DNA from: Brochothrix thermosphacta DSM 20171 = FSL F6-1036
Lineage (GTDB): Bacteria; Bacillota; Bacilli; Lactobacillales; Listeriaceae
Assembly (NCBI RefSeq): GCF_036884295.1
Contig: NZ_CP145608.1
Location: 558,001-622,000 of the forward strand
DNA: 64,000 nucleotides
Direction: 5' to 3'
Shown here: in pieces, positions 53,546 to 63,686 of the stretch
Position numbering within the stretch: position 1 is the stretch's first letter
Layout of the letters: every line of letters starts with the position of its first letter
Translations under genes and position numbers: made by a program
Notes under the pieces: generated by a model
Told to the model about the DNA's origin: nothing
The model's input: only the letters and a program-made list of their open reading frames with translations
The model's database searches: none

Positions 53546-54643
53546 TTATTGAATAATTTGTAATTCTTTTGGATATTGTGTGAGTGAGATTACGCCATCT
53601 TTAGTGACAACAACGTCATCTTCAATACGAACACCGGCAATGTTTGGTACATAGATGCCTGGTTCAATCGTAAAGACCATATTCTCTTCTAATAATAATT
53701 CATTGTTATCTGTAATTGATGGGAATTCATGGCATGTGATGCCGAGGCCATGTCCAAGTCGGTGAGGGAAGTAATCACCATAACCAGCATCTGCTATTGT
53801 TTGACGGGCAGCAAGGTCAATTGTTTTAGCTGCAACACCAGCTTTTACAGTGTTCATTGCTGTAAGTTGTGCTTTCAAGACTGTGTTGTAAATCTTTTCT
53901 TGCTCTTTTGTAATTGAACCAAAGGCTACTGTGCGTGAAATATCAGAGGCATAACCTTTATGCATAACGCCTAAATCAAATAAAACAAGGTCACCTTTTT
54001 GGATTTTTGTTAAACCAGGGTTACCGTGTGGTGATGCTGCATTGATTCCAGTAAGTACCATTGTTGAGAAAGACATTTCAGTAACGCCTTTTTTCTTGAG
54101 TTCGTACTCAATTTTGGCAATAATTTCTAATTCGGTCTTGCCTTCAGCAATTTCGTTGACACCAATTTGAATAGCATAATCAGCTAATTCAGCGGCTTCT
54201 TTCATAATTGCTATTTCATCAGCCGTTTTAATAACACGCATACGGTTCAGTAAATCTGTACCATTAGCAAATTCCGCGTCTGGGAAAGCTGCTTGGATAG
54301 CAAGGAAACGTTCAACTATTAAATGATCTTTCTCTATTAAGATAGAAGAAACGTCTGAAGTACGTGCTTTAAGAAGCTCTGTTATTACTTCAAAAGGTTC
54401 TTGGCTATCAGTATAACCATTGATGTCAAATTCCCAGCCAGAAGCTTTGGCATCATTAACATCTAATGATGGAGCGAATAGCAATGGAATAGTATCAGCA
54501 AAAATAAAGAGTGCAAGTACACGCTCATGTGGGTCACTGTAAAAACCAGTGATGTATCCGATATTATTTGGATTCGATATATAGGCGAAATCCAAATTGT
54601 TATCTTTTAAGTGTTGTTGGATTTTTTCAAGTTTATTTAACAT
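53546..54643 (-). CDS. pepQ: Xaa-Pro dipeptidase/aminopeptidase (family M24)
   Basis: The 365-residue protein has a creatinase-like N-terminal domain (~1–130) and a pita-bread catalytic domain (~135–355). Metal ligands are visible in LFDLGVMHKGYASDISRT (two Asp, ~220–237), GHGLGITCHE (~294–303), TIEPG and EDDVVV. It cleaves X–Pro bonds in peptides in the cytoplasm. AAGGAAGGA precedes the ATG. It is a single gene, divergent from ytoI. Confidence 0.92.
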   Translation of the reverse strand: MLNKLEKIQQHLKDNNLDFAYISNPNNIGYITGFYSDPHERVLALFIFADTIPLLFAPSLDVNDAKASGWEFDINGYTDSQEPFEVITELLKARTSDVSSILIEKDHLIVERFLAIQAAFPDAEFANGTDLLNRMRVIKTADEIAIMKEAAELADYAIQIGVNEIAEGKTELEIIAKIEYELKKKGVTEMSFSTMVLTGINAASPHGNPGLTKIQKGDLVLFDLGVMHKGYASDISRTVAFGSITKEQEKIYNTVLKAQLTAMNTVKAGVAAKTIDLAARQTIADAGYGDYFPHRLGHGLGITCHEFPSITDNNELLLEENMVFTIEPGIYVPNIAGVRIEDDVVVTKDGVISLTQYPKELQIIQ

Positions 54644-54832
54644 ATAAAAGTCCTTCCTTCATTGAATTAATTGCTCTAAATTAACGTTATCAGTGTACCA
54701 TAAATTGTGCTAGGTTGCACAAAGTTAGATAGGAATCCTTCCTTTAAAATCTGTGTTATAATTTCTATAACTAAAAGTATAACAGTAAAATGTTAAAATC
54801 GTAAATATGTGAATAAGAGGAGACTAAAACCG

Positions 54833-56146
54833 ATGACGACGAAACATGAATTGATTATGTCTTACATTGAAAAGTTACCTGTAGGTGATAAAATTTCTGT
54901 ACGTAAGGTAGCACAGAATATGCACGTCAGTGAAGGAACAGCCTATCGAGCGATTAAAGAAGCTGAAAATGCGGGATTTGTCAGCACTATAAAGCGTGTA
55001 GGTACTATTAGAATAGAGCGTAAAATCAAAGAGAATATTGAAAAATTGACGTATGCTGAAATTTTAAATATGACTGATGGACAAGTCTTAGGTGGTCGTG
55101 TAGGTCTCTATAAGACACTTAATCGTTTTGTTATAGGAGCAATGACAATCGAGGCGATGACACGTTATGTCGAAGCTGATCATTTAATCATTGTCGGAAA
55201 TCGAGAAAATGCCCAAAAATTGGCACTAGAAAAAGGTGCTGCTGTACTTATTACTGGTGGTTTTGGAACGAATGAAGAGGTTATTAAACTGGCGGATGAA
55301 CTAGAAATGCCTGTTATTTCAACATCATATGATACTTTTACAGTTGCTACTCTAATTAACCGTGCGATTTATGATCGCTTGATAAAAAAAGAAATCTTAT
55401 TTGTGTCTGACATTCTGAAACCCATGGAAGATGTGACAATACTTCAAAATAATGATACAGTTGCAACTTATTATCAACTACAGGAAGAAACAGGTCATAA
55501 TCGTTACCCTGTTGTAAATAAGGCAGGACGTTTGGTAGGTGTCATTTCACCAAAAGATATTAGTGAGCACCCGAGTACAACTACGATTGATTATTTAATG
55601 ACGCGTAATCCAATTGTAGTAGGAGAACAAATGACCGTACCTTCCGTTGCACATATGATGATTTGGGAAGGCATTGAACTGATACCTGTTGTCAAAGAAA
55701 ACCAAGTGATTGTAGGATTAGTTAGTCGTGAAGATGTACTAAAAGCAATGCAGTTAATGCAACGTCAACCACAAATTGGTGAAACATTAGACGATACGAT
55801 TGTAAATCAGTTTATTTTGCCAGAAGATAGTTACAAAAAAGAAGGTTATAAATTCCAAGTAACACCGCAAATGACAAATCATATTGGAACGCTGTCATAT
55901 GGTGTGTTATCGCAAACGTTATGTGAGGTTGTACAACAAATGATGATGAGTGCACATCACCAAAATACAATGGTGGAGTCGATGACCATTTACTTCTTGA
56001 AGCCAATCCAAATGGATAGTGTTTTAGAATTTGAGCCAACGCTTTTAGAGCAGAGTCGAAAAACAGCGAAAATTGATATTACAGTGCGAGTGGACAATGT
56101 GATTATGTCAAAATCATTAATCTCAGTTCAAATTATTGAAAGGTAA
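54833..56146 (+). CDS. ytoI: YtoI-like regulator: HTH, DRTGG, two CBS domains and hotdog domain
   Basis: The 437-residue multidomain protein has an N-terminal helix-turn-helix (~8–65; RKVAQNMHVSEGTAYRA), a DRTGG domain (~75–185), a CBS pair (~190–305) and a C-terminal hotdog-like domain (~320–435). CBS domains usually bind adenine nucleotides, and the order matches YtoI of Bacillus. It is likely a ligand-sensing transcription factor, but its targets are unknown. ATG 54833 has GAGGAG upstream. The nrnA gene follows 11 bp later. Confidence 0.88.
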   Translation: MTTKHELIMSYIEKLPVGDKISVRKVAQNMHVSEGTAYRAIKEAENAGFVSTIKRVGTIRIERKIKENIEKLTYAEILNMTDGQVLGGRVGLYKTLNRFVIGAMTIEAMTRYVEADHLIIVGNRENAQKLALEKGAAVLITGGFGTNEEVIKLADELEMPVISTSYDTFTVATLINRAIYDRLIKKEILFVSDILKPMEDVTILQNNDTVATYYQLQEETGHNRYPVVNKAGRLVGVISPKDISEHPSTTTIDYLMTRNPIVVGEQMTVPSVAHMMIWEGIELIPVVKENQVIVGLVSREDVLKAMQLMQRQPQIGETLDDTIVNQFILPEDSYKKEGYKFQVTPQMTNHIGTLSYGVLSQTLCEVVQQMMMSAHHQNTMVESMTIYFLKPIQMDSVLEFEPTLLEQSRKTAKIDITVRVDNVIMSKSLISVQIIER

Positions 56147-56157
56147 GTGATAGAATA

Positions 56158-57087
56158 ATGAAACAACAAATTTTAGATAAAATTAAAGAGTATGAAACGA
56201 TTATTATCCATCGACATGTCGGTCCAGATCCAGACGCTTATGGGTCACAGTGTGGATTGGCCAATATTATTACAGAGAGTTTTCCCAATAAAAAAGTATA
56301 TCGTGTAGGGAAGCATGAGGAATCACTTCGTTTTTTAAGTGATCTTGATGAAATTGATGATTCTATCTATGAAGGATCACTTGTTATTGTAGTAGATACA
56401 GCAAATTCACCTCGTATTGATGATAAACGTTTTGATAAAGGGGCTGAATTAATTAAAATTGATCATCATCCCAACAATGATCCATATGGTGATCTGGTAT
56501 GGGTTGATACAACAGCATCATCAACAAGTGAAATGATTTGTGAGTTTCAAGAGACATTTGCGGAGGAATTGACATTGACTGCTGTTGCTGCTCGTTTATT
56601 GTTTACAGGAATTGTTGGCGATACAGGGCGTTTCATGTTTCCAAATACAACGTCACGCACCTTTGCATATGTGTCAAAACTGACAGCTTATGAATTTGAT
56701 CGTCCAGCAATTTTCAATACAATGTATAAAAAAGATGCGCGTGTGCTGCATTTTAATGGTTATGTCTTACAGAATTTTAAAATGTCTGAAAAAGGTATGA
56801 TTCATTTGAAAATCACACCCGACTTATTGACTGAATTTAACGTTACATCTAATGAGGCAGCAATGTTAATTAATACCGTTGCTCAGGTAGAAGGCGTAAA
56901 AGTATGGGTCTTTTTTGTTGAGGAACCTGAGCGTATTCGTGTACGCATTCGTTCAAAAGAAATTGTTATTAACGATATTGCAGCTGATTACAATGGTGGT
57001 GGCCATCCGTTAGCTTCTGGTGCCACTGTTTATTCGTGGGAAGAAGCAGATCGCCTAATTGCAGATTTAGAAAATGCTTGTAAGTAA
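56158..57087 (+). CDS. nrnA: NrnA, oligoribonuclease / PAP phosphatase (DHH family)
   Basis: The 309-residue protein has a DHH domain (HRHVGPDPDAYGS ~18–30; KIDHHPNND ~99–107) and a DHHA1 domain ending GGGHPLASGA (~279–288). It degrades nano-RNAs and dephosphorylates pAp to AMP, with Mn2+. It starts 11 bp after ytoI, the same coupling seen in Bacillus and Listeria. Confidence 0.93.
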   Translation: MKQQILDKIKEYETIIIHRHVGPDPDAYGSQCGLANIITESFPNKKVYRVGKHEESLRFLSDLDEIDDSIYEGSLVIVVDTANSPRIDDKRFDKGAELIKIDHHPNNDPYGDLVWVDTTASSTSEMICEFQETFAEELTLTAVAARLLFTGIVGDTGRFMFPNTTSRTFAYVSKLTAYEFDRPAIFNTMYKKDARVLHFNGYVLQNFKMSEKGMIHLKITPDLLTEFNVTSNEAAMLINTVAQVEGVKVWVFFVEEPERIRVRIRSKEIVINDIAADYNGGGHPLASGATVYSWEEADRLIADLENACK

Positions 57088-57094
57088 AAAAATT

Positions 57095-57134
57095 AAGACC
57101 TTCTTTCTTAACCGAGAAAGAAGGTCTTTTTTTA
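57095..57134. terminator. Terminator between nrnA and exoA
   Basis: AAGACCTTCTTTCT and AGAAAGAAGGTCTT pair around a six-base loop, with T and A runs on both sides. Confidence 0.9.
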
Positions 57135-57138
57135 TGCT

Positions 57139-57894
57139 TTATAAATCAATCTCTAATGCAACGGGACAATGATCTGAGCCCATGACATCTTTATGGATAG
57201 CTGTTGATGTCATTTTGTCTTTCAATTTATCACTCACAACAAAGTAATCGATACGCCAGCCCGCATTGTTTGCACGTGCATTAAAACGATACGACCACCA
57301 TGAATAGGCGCCTGTAAGATCGGGATTGAAATAACGGAAACTATCGGTGAAACCTTGGTCAAGTAAATAGCTAAAACAATGGCGTTCATCATCAGAGAAG
57401 CCAGGGTTATTACGATTGTTTTTAGGGTTTTTCAAATCAATTTCTGTATGTGCAACATTTAAATCACCACAAAGAATAACTGGTTTTTGTTCATTGAGCG
57501 CAACAAGGTAATCTGTTAAATCATGTTCCCATTTAATGCGATATTCTAAACGAGCTAATTCTTGTTTTGAATTGGGCGTGTAGACTGTGACAAGGTAAAA
57601 GTCATTATATTCAAGGGTAATTGCCCGCCCCTCGTGATTGTGTTCATCTTGATCAATCCCATAGCGCACAGAAAGAGGCGTATGTTTTGTGAAAATGGCT
57701 GTTCCAGAATAACCTTTACGATCAGCATAATTCCAATAACTTTGGTAACCAGGAAACTTCAAATCAATTTGACCTTCTTGTAATTTTGTTTCTTGAAGAC
57801 AGAAAAAATCAGCATCGCTTTCTGTGAAAAAATCTTCAAAACCTTTTTTTACAGCAGCTCTGATTCCATTTACATTCCATGATATCAATTTCAT
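57139..57894 (-). CDS. exoA: Exodeoxyribonuclease III / AP endonuclease
   Basis: The 251-residue enzyme acts on abasic sites in base excision repair. Family motifs include LISWNVNGIRA (~3–13), FCLQETKL (~31), GDLNVAHTEIDL (~143) and GSDHCPVAL (~238–246), which bring the metal-binding and catalytic residues. GAGGTGATAATAAA precedes the ATG. It is a single gene, convergent to nrnA and divergent from dnaE. Confidence 0.95.
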   Translation of the reverse strand: MKLISWNVNGIRAAVKKGFEDFFTESDADFFCLQETKLQEGQIDLKFPGYQSYWNYADRKGYSGTAIFTKHTPLSVRYGIDQDEHNHEGRAITLEYNDFYLVTVYTPNSKQELARLEYRIKWEHDLTDYLVALNEQKPVILCGDLNVAHTEIDLKNPKNNRNNPGFSDDERHCFSYLLDQGFTDSFRYFNPDLTGAYSWWSYRFNARANNAGWRIDYFVVSDKLKDKMTSTAIHKDVMGSDHCPVALEIDL

Positions 57895-58083
57895 TTTATT
57901 ATCACCTCAAGGATTTTTTTTCAGTTAATACTTTTCTTCTTTTTAATATAGCACTCACAAATAAAATATTAAAGTGATTCATTCAAAAAAAGCGAACGTA
58001 CTTTCCTTTTTTGGTAAATATTGCGTATAATAAAGATGCGAGCAATTAATGAGATAATGAGGAATGAAGTGGAGGCTTTTGGC

Positions 58084-61000
58084 ATGACGACATATACACA
58101 TTTACAAGTGGCGACAGCTTTTGATTTGCTATCGAGCACTTTAAAAATAGACGAGTTGGTGACAGAAGCTAAAAAAGCAGGGTTTCAGTCATTGGCAATG
58201 ACAAACCATAATCAACTGTATGGTGCGATGCGCTTCCAACAAGCTTGTAAAGAAAACGGAATAAAAGCAATCTATGGGATGACGATTGATGTAGAAAGTA
58301 CACTAGGAGAGTCGGACAGTTACCCTGTCATTGTACTAGCAAAAAATACAGAGGGTTATCATGAACTGATGAAGTTGACGAGTGCTTTACAAACGGAAGA
58401 ACGAACATTTTTACCTAAAAATTGGTTTGATGCGTATTCAAAAAATATTGTGATTATTTTACCTGTTGAAAATGGGGAAATAACAAATCTGTTGCCAGAA
58501 CAGCGCAGTATTTTGCTTGAAAGTTATCCAAATGCTTATTTGGGAGTGAGCCAACCTGATTCCAATATAACTGCTTGGGCTTTTAATGAAACGGAGCGTA
58601 CCGTAGTAATCAGTGACGTACGTTATCTTTATCCAGCTGATGTTAAGAGTATGTCTGTGCTAAAGGCCATCCGTGACAATGAGATTATTGATTGGGAAAC
58701 ATTACCAACAGAAGGTGAACAGTATCTAATCAGCCCAATCGAGCTAGAAAAACGCTGGTTTACCGAACCAATGCGTGCTGCATTAAAGCGAACAAATGAA
58801 ATAGCTGCATCAACAGATGTAAACATTGAGTTGCATCAAAAGCTGTTACCTAAATATGTTACGCCTGAAGGAAAAACGGCAGCTAATTATCTGCATGAAC
58901 TGGCGTATAAAGGTTTGGCAGAAAGATTTGAAAACCCGAGTGCAATTTATCAAGAGCGTCTTTCTTATGAATTGAAGATTATCTCTGAAATGGGTTTTGA
59001 TGATTATTTTTTAATTGTTTGGGATTTGATGTTTTATGCCCAAAGCAAAGGTATCTTAACAGGGCCAGGGCGTGGATCAGCAGCAGGTTCATTAGTATCC
59101 TACGTGTTGAAAATTACAGATGTTGATCCGATTGCCTATCGTTTGTTATTCGAACGTTTTTTAAACCCGGAACGCGTTTCCATGCCTGATATTGATTTGG
59201 ATTTTCCTGATAACCGTCGTGATGAACTCATCACTTATACAGTCGAAAAATACGGTGTGCAGCATGTTGCACAAATTGGTACATTTGGAACGTTGGCGGC
59301 TAAAGCTGCTATTCGTGATACGGCACGTGTATTTGGATTGAATCGTGTAGAATTAAGTGAGTGGTCTAATCTCTTGCCTGCACAGGTGGGGCTAACTTTA
59401 AAAGGTGCTGAAGCGGAATCGAAAGCACTTGTACGTCATATAAAGATGTCTAAACGTAATGAAGAAATATGGCGAATAGCGACAACAATCGAAGGATTAC
59501 CAAGACATATGTCAACACATGCCGCAGGTGTGATAATTAGCGATGCTCCTTTGATTGATTATGTGCCTCTACAACAAGGGAGTGGTGATGCATTGCTTAC
59601 ACAATATCCAATGGGGGATATTGAAGCGATTGGTTTATTGAAAATGGATTATTTAGGCTTAAGAAATTTGACGATGTTGGCAACAATTATTAAAGCCGTT
59701 CGTTTTGAAAATCCGGCATTTGATATTGAGAAAATTTCTTTGAATGATGCAGACACTTTAAAACTCTTTCAAGCAGGCGATACAAACGGTGTTTTTCAAT
59801 TTGAATCACCAGGTATTCGACGGGTACTTCAACGTCTAATTCCAACTTCTTTTGAAGATGTTGTAGCGGTTAATGCGTTATATCGTCCAGGTCCAATGGA
59901 GCAAATCAGCACATTTATTGCTCGTAAACATGGGAAAGAAAAGGTAACCTATACGCACCCAGCTTTAGAAGCGATTTTAGAACCCACTTATGGCGTCATT
60001 GTTTATCAAGAACAGATCATGCAAATTGCTTCAGCACTTGCTGGTTTTAGTTTGGGAGAAGCCGATATGTTACGTCGGGCAGTAAGTAAGAAAAAAGCTG
60101 AGGTACTACAAGAACAACGTGAACATTTTATAGCTGGTGCGCAAAAACAACAAGTGGATGAAAAAATAGCAGAGGATGTTTATGATTTAATCGTCCGTTT
60201 TGCCAATTATGGTTTTAACCGTTCTCACTCTGTTGCTTATGCAAAAATTGCTTTCCAACTTGCCTACCTCAAGGCACATTATCCTGCTGCTTTTTATTCA
60301 GCGTTAATGACATCTGTTTCAGGTGATGATAATAAAATTGAGACTTATATTGCTGAAAGTCGTCAACGTGATATAAAACTGTTGCCGCCATCTGTCAATG
60401 CGAGTTTTAGTTTCTTCAGTAATGAAAATGGCAGCATTCGATACGCACTATCCAGCATAAAAAAAGTTGGGGCACAAACAGTTAGATTTATTGTCGAAGA
60501 GCGTAAAACAGCGGGTAAATATACAGATTTCTTTGATTTTTGTCGCCGCCTACCGGCGAAAGTAACAACACAACCAATTTTAGAAGCTTTAATATTAGCA
60601 GGTGCATGTGATGAATGGGGCAAAACCAGAACGACATTATTGGCCTCAATTGAAGCGGCTTTAAATCTAGCAGAATTAAGTCGTAAGGGTGATTCCCCAG
60701 TTGATTTATTCGGTGATTTGGGCGGTGGTAAATTGGCCTTGAAACCAAAATATACTGAGATGGAAGAAATGCCAGCAGTTGATCGTTTAACACAAGAAAA
60801 AGAGTATTTAGGCACCTATCTTTCAGAGCATCCATTAACAAGTTATCCACATCAACTTAAACAGGCTTTGACCCAGACTATTATGCAAGTTCCTCAAGAT
60901 AAAGCGGCTAATTTTGGAGTGTACATTCATCGCTTAAAAGAAACGCGTACTAAGAACGGGGAATTGATGTGTTTTTTAACTGTAAGTGATGCGAGTATGG

Positions 61001-61380
61001 AGATTTCAGCCGTAGCTTTTCCGAACGCTTATCGTAATATGAAAGGGAAAATTGCTGAAAATCAAGCGGTGATTTTAAATGGTAAAGTAAGTACTCGTCA
61101 AAATAAAAAACAATTAATTGTCAATGATATGACAGTGTTAGATGAAAATGATCAGCAATACGCACCAAAACCTAAACTCTATTTAAATAGTGAAGCCGAT
61201 CAAATTGATGAAATTAAACTGTTATTAGAGAGTTCTCCGGGAAGTACAGAAGTGATTGTTGTTCAAAAGAGTACTCGTCAAGCGTTAAAATTGAATGATA
61301 ATTATCATGTAACACTTACCGACCGTTTAGCAGATGGATTGACGGCGTTGTTGACAGAGCGTGGCTGGGTGTTAAAATAG
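58084..61380 (+). CDS. dnaE: DNA polymerase III subunit alpha, DnaE type
   Basis: The 1098-residue polymerase extends RNA primers at the replication fork beside PolC in Bacillota. It has an N-terminal PHP domain (~1–210), the palm with GPGRGSAAGSLVSY (~323–336) and the catalytic PDIDLDFPD (~369–377), fingers, and an OB domain (~930–1010). The PHP metal motif is degenerate: HLQVATAF replaces the usual HLQVHSxYS and TNHN replaces TDHH. ATG 58084 has GGAGGC upstream. The accDA genes follow. Confidence 0.95.
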   Translation: MTTYTHLQVATAFDLLSSTLKIDELVTEAKKAGFQSLAMTNHNQLYGAMRFQQACKENGIKAIYGMTIDVESTLGESDSYPVIVLAKNTEGYHELMKLTSALQTEERTFLPKNWFDAYSKNIVIILPVENGEITNLLPEQRSILLESYPNAYLGVSQPDSNITAWAFNETERTVVISDVRYLYPADVKSMSVLKAIRDNEIIDWETLPTEGEQYLISPIELEKRWFTEPMRAALKRTNEIAASTDVNIELHQKLLPKYVTPEGKTAANYLHELAYKGLAERFENPSAIYQERLSYELKIISEMGFDDYFLIVWDLMFYAQSKGILTGPGRGSAAGSLVSYVLKITDVDPIAYRLLFERFLNPERVSMPDIDLDFPDNRRDELITYTVEKYGVQHVAQIGTFGTLAAKAAIRDTARVFGLNRVELSEWSNLLPAQVGLTLKGAEAESKALVRHIKMSKRNEEIWRIATTIEGLPRHMSTHAAGVIISDAPLIDYVPLQQGSGDALLTQYPMGDIEAIGLLKMDYLGLRNLTMLATIIKAVRFENPAFDIEKISLNDADTLKLFQAGDTNGVFQFESPGIRRVLQRLIPTSFEDVVAVNALYRPGPMEQISTFIARKHGKEKVTYTHPALEAILEPTYGVIVYQEQIMQIASALAGFSLGEADMLRRAVSKKKAEVLQEQREHFIAGAQKQQVDEKIAEDVYDLIVRFANYGFNRSHSVAYAKIAFQLAYLKAHYPAAFYSALMTSVSGDDNKIETYIAESRQRDIKLLPPSVNASFSFFSNENGSIRYALSSIKKVGAQTVRFIVEERKTAGKYTDFFDFCRRLPAKVTTQPILEALILAGACDEWGKTRTTLLASIEAALNLAELSRKGDSPVDLFGDLGGGKLALKPKYTEMEEMPAVDRLTQEKEYLGTYLSEHPLTSYPHQLKQALTQTIMQVPQDKAANFGVYIHRLKETRTKNGELMCFLTVSDASMEISAVAFPNAYRNMKGKIAENQAVILNGKVSTRQNKKQLIVNDMTVLDENDQQYAPKPKLYLNSEADQIDEIKLLLESSPGSTEVIVVQKSTRQALKLNDNYHVTLTDRLADGLTALLTERGWVLK

Positions 61381-61487
61381 GTATGGATATTTGCTCATTT
61401 AAGAGTAATAGGTTATAGTTTTTTAGTAAAGAAATAATCACTGTGAAAAGTTGATTCGGTTAATTGAACTATTGGGAGGTAATTTAT

Positions 61488-62351
61488 TTGTTAGGGGAAC
61501 TTTTTTCGAAACCTAAGAAGAAAAAACATATGACGTCGAACAGCGAAGCTGCGGCTAAAGATATTCCAGAAGGCATTATGAAAAAATGTCCTGGGTGCCA
61601 AAAAATAATGTACGCTAAAGAAATTGAGAAAAACGAAATGGTCTGTCTTCATTGTGGGCATCATCATACAATTAAGGCACATGCACGTATTCAAAATTTA
61701 GTAGATGAAGGTACCTTTGTTGAAATTGATACGGAAGTGACAACAACTAATGCGTTGGATTTTCCTGGTTACATGGAAAAAATCAAAAGTGATAAAGAAA
61801 AATCAGGGCTAAATGAAGCTGTTGTAACAGGTTATGGTGAAATAGAAGGTAATGGTTGTATGCTAGCAGTAATGGACTCTTCTTTCCGTATGGGAAGTAT
61901 GGGGAGTGTCGTTGGTGAAAAAATCACACGCGCTATCGAAGCTGCTGAGAAACGTCAGGTGCCAGTGATTATATTTACAGCATCAGGTGGTGCGCGTATG
62001 CAAGAAGGTATGTTGTCATTGATGCAAATGGCAAAAACATCTGCAGCACTAGAACGCTTAAGCGCCGCTGGTGGTTTATCAATCATTGTCATGACTTATC
62101 CAACGACAGGTGGTGTTTCAGCAAGTTTTGCCTCTTTAGGTGATTTTAACTTTGCCGAACCAGCCGCTCTTATTGGTTTTGCCGGACGCCGTGTTATTGA
62201 ACAAACAGTAAGAGAAAAACTGCCTAAAGATTTCCAAACAGCTGAATTCTTGTTAAAAACAGGACAATTAGATGCTGTTATTCCACGTTTAGAGTTACGT
62301 GAAAAATTGGGATTCTTGGTATCATTCCATACGAAAGCGGGTGATAAATAA
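61488..62351 (+). CDS. accD: AccD, acetyl-CoA carboxylase carboxyltransferase beta subunit
   Basis: The 287-residue protein has an N-terminal four-Cys zinc ribbon ([10 protein letters not shown] and MVCLHCGHH, ~34–59) and a crotonase-like carboxyltransferase domain with [10 protein letters not shown] (~160–169). It forms an alpha2beta2 complex with AccA that makes malonyl-CoA for fatty acid synthesis. The start is TTG at 61488, 9 bp after GGGAGG. The stop overlaps the accA start by one base, so translation is coupled. Confidence 0.95.
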   Translation: MLGELFSKPKKKKHMTSNSEAAAKDIPEGIMKKCPGCQKIMYAKEIEKNEMVCLHCGHHHTIKAHARIQNLVDEGTFVEIDTEVTTTNALDFPGYMEKIKSDKEKSGLNEAVVTGYGEIEGNGCMLAVMDSSFRMGSMGSVVGEKITRAIEAAEKRQVPVIIFTASGGARMQEGMLSLMQMAKTSAALERLSAAGGLSIIVMTYPTTGGVSASFASLGDFNFAEPAALIGFAGRRVIEQTVREKLPKDFQTAEFLLKTGQLDAVIPRLELREKLGFLVSFHTKAGDK

Positions 62352-63307
62352 TGGGAGCAGATTTACAATTTGAAAAACCAATTTTAGAATTGCGTAATAA
62401 GATTATCGAATTGAAGAATTATACCAAAGAAACTAATATTGATTTATCAGCCGAAATAAATAAATTAGAAGAGCGTCTTTCAAGATTAGAGACTGAAGTA
62501 TATAGTGATATGGGTTCATGGGATCGTGTACAAGTTGCGCGACATCCTGAACGTCCAACCACATTAGATTATATTCCATTGTTATTTACTGATTTTATGG
62601 AATTGCATGGGGACCGTCGTTTTGGTGATGACGCAGCTATTGTTGGAGGTATTGCGCGTTATAAAGGCATGCCAGTAACAGTTATTGGTCATCAACGTGG
62701 TAAAGATACGAAAGAAAATTTAGCGCGTAATTTTGGTATGCCTCATCCAGAAGGTTACCGTAAAGCATTACGTTTAATGGATCAGGCGAATAAGTTTAAA
62801 CGCCCAATCATTACGTTTATTGATACGAAAGGTGCTTATCCAGGTAAAGCTGCGGAAGAACGTGGTCAAAGTGAAGCGATTGCACGCAACCTTTTTGAAA
62901 TGGCAAGCTATGAAGTCCCAATTATTTGTATTGTTATTGGTGAAGGCGGAAGTGGTGGTGCCTTAGGTATTAGTGTAGGTAACCGTATATTGATGTTGGA
63001 AAACAGCACGTATTCTGTTATCTCACCAGAAAGTGGCGCGGTTATTTTATGGAAAGATGCCACGCTTGCTAAAAAAGCAGCGGAAGCAATGCATATTACT
63101 TCCCCGGAATTATTAAAATTGGGCATCATTGATGAAGTGATTGAAGAAGTAAAAGGTGGTGCGCATCATAATGCAACGCAACAAGCAATTATGATAGACA
63201 CGATGCTTGATCGTCATCTAAAAGAATTGTTAACGATGGATGGTCCAAGTTTGCGAGAAGACCGTTATCAACAACTGCGCAAGATTGGCAAGTATACAGA
63301 GAATTAA
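62351..63307 (+). CDS. accA: AccA, acetyl-CoA carboxylase carboxyltransferase alpha subunit
   Basis: The 318-residue partner of AccD has the family signature [16 protein letters not shown] (~82–97), [17 protein letters not shown] (~108–124) and [11 protein letters not shown] (~197–207). Length is normal. The ATG overlaps the accD stop (TAATG), and pfkA follows after ~380 bp. A hairpin terminator lies shortly downstream. Confidence 0.96.
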   Translation: MGADLQFEKPILELRNKIIELKNYTKETNIDLSAEINKLEERLSRLETEVYSDMGSWDRVQVARHPERPTTLDYIPLLFTDFMELHGDRRFGDDAAIVGGIARYKGMPVTVIGHQRGKDTKENLARNFGMPHPEGYRKALRLMDQANKFKRPIITFIDTKGAYPGKAAEERGQSEAIARNLFEMASYEVPIICIVIGEGGSGGALGISVGNRILMLENSTYSVISPESGAVILWKDATLAKKAAEAMHITSPELLKLGIIDEVIEEVKGGAHHNATQQAIMIDTMLDRHLKELLTMDGPSLREDRYQQLRKIGKYTEN

Positions 63308-63335
63308 TAGCTATTATATTTCTACATTCTGCAAC

Positions 63336-63367
63336 TGCAGTGACTTAATGTCCTGCAGTTTTTTGCG
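63336..63367 (+). terminator. Terminator of accDA
   Basis: AACTGCAG and CTGCAGTT pair around an 11–12-base loop, followed by TTTTTG. It is a weaker hairpin than most here. Confidence 0.65.
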
Positions 63368-63582
63368 TTCTTGCCCTAAAAAAGCATAATTAGTCGCTTT
63401 TTAAAGGAATAAGTGCAAAAAGCCAATAATTTGAAACATTTAAAAATGGAATAGGCCAATAGAGCGTGGTATTGCCTATGTAGAGAGGAAAAGACGGTTT
63501 TTATGTAACCGTTTTCCCTGTATTATATGTATGGAAAGTTGTGATAACAGGCCTTAGAGCTTATTTTTATACGTATCATCGA

Positions 63583-63611
63583 TTGCTGAAAGGGTCTAAT
63601 TATAATATAAT
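63583..63611 (+). promoter_or_regulatory. Promoter of pfkA
   Basis: TTGCTG at 63583–63588 and TATAAT at 63606–63611 are 17 bp apart, 78 bp before the ATG. Confidence 0.72.
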
Positions 63612-63686
63612 AGATGTGAAAGATAACTTAAGTCAGTATACGGACAGTAAGTTGTCAGGAATGTAGTACATAAGAGAGGACGATGA

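Noticed and set aside
60363..60850. Two minus-strand frames of 120–150 codons inside dnaE
   Set aside because: They mirror dnaE codons and have no supporting signals; dnaE is certain.
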